Position numbers and translations under genes: made by a program
Notes under the pieces: generated by a model
Seen by the model: the letters and a program-made list of their open reading frames with translations, nothing else
Database searches by the model: none
Told to the model about the DNA's origin: nothing
Shown: positions 63,860 through 64,000 of the stretch, in pieces
How the letters are laid out: each line of letters opens with the position of its first letter
Numbering within the stretch: position 1 is the first letter of the stretch
Origin: Dactylosporangium siamense
GTDB taxonomy: Bacteria; Actinomycetota; Actinomycetes; Mycobacteriales; Micromonosporaceae
Assembly: GCF_016862795.1 (NCBI RefSeq)
Contig: NZ_BONQ01000033.1
Coordinates: 62,001 to 126,000 of the forward strand
DNA: 64,000 bases
Direction of reading: 5' to 3'

Positions 63860-64000
63860 CGATCTCGTGGATACCACCGAGATGTACCTGAAGACGATCC
63901 TGGAGCTCGAAGAAGAGGGCGTCGTTCCCAAGCGTGCCCGGATCGCCGAGCGGCTCCACCAGAGCGGACCCACCGTCAGCCAGACCGTCGCCCGCATGGA
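63855..64000 (+). CDS. ideR: IdeR/DtxR-family iron-dependent repressor, N-terminal part
   Basis: The first 48 codons before the window end. [48 protein letters not shown] is the winged-helix DNA-binding domain of IdeR/DmdR1. Family members start with [12 protein letters not shown], which places the first codon on ATT at 63855, 7 nt after GGAGGT; a GTG at 63846 in the same frame is the alternative and would overlap that GGAGGT. So an AUU start is possible. IdeR with Fe2+ represses iron-uptake genes; no iron box is seen in the upstream sequence. Confidence 0.85.
   Translation, partial: MNDLVDTTEMYLKTILELEEEGVVPKRARIAERLHQSGPTVSQTVARM

Overview
The window is high-GC actinobacterial DNA. The gene content and order (a dut/DUF3710/OB-fold/DUF3159/TrkA block, a principal sigma factor with a Lys/Ala-rich N-terminal extension, DUF3039, DUF3099, DUF4193 and DUF7455 proteins, an IdeR/DtxR regulator) and the many GTG starts fit a Micromonosporaceae-like soil actinomycete. 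No canonical tRNA or rRNA gene and no CRISPR array was seen. The most notable locus is 7969-10549: a KxDG-motif RNA ligase, a 168-nt RNA that I read as a bacterial Y RNA carrying a circularly permuted tRNA-like domain, and a TROVE/VWA Ro60-like protein (Rsr).

Layout. 1-8733: two tandem membrane-anchored beta-propeller proteins (one cut by the window edge), dxs (isoprenoid precursor synthesis), an orphan sugar-type solute-binding lipoprotein, two Pro/Ala-rich membrane proteins, aroD and the RNA ligase. 8801-10549: Y RNA and rsr. 10566-15205: a TrmA-like RNA methyltransferase coupled to an APC-type permease, facing two TrkA subunits. 15480-17885: DUF3159, OB-fold, DUF3710 and dut. 17937-23774: housekeeping and conserved actinobacterial genes, including suhB and the principal sigma factor. 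24183-30377: helicase, DUF3039, a pseudouridine catabolic pair (psuG plus PfkB kinase), DUF3099, mscL, a HEAT-repeat protein and a HhH-GPD glycosylase.

The accessory stretch is 30421-50802. It holds a DUF262-HipA pair behind a long inverted-repeat operator, a DUF998 membrane protein behind a palindrome, a secreted polymorphic-toxin module (LamG/DNRLRE protein, 2302-residue RHS/YD-repeat protein with HINT and a C-terminal toxin, then a low-GC putative immunity gene), decayed copies of a GH97 gene and of the DUF998 gene, an intact GH97-CBM20 alpha-glucosidase, and a LacI regulator with matching operators at both divergent promoters.

50872-64000 returns to mostly core genes: a YCII/ECF42 pair, a GT87 glycosyltransferase, an SRPBCC protein, a UPF0303 protein, a lipoprotein, a methyltransferase, dtd, a second group of sigma-70 (HrdA-like) whose core is identical at DNA level over 188 nt to the principal sigma gene, a Pat-like GNAT/acyl-CoA synthetase fusion, a DivIVA-domain protein, acuC, and the start of an ideR-like gene whose first codons are duplicated in another frame just upstream.
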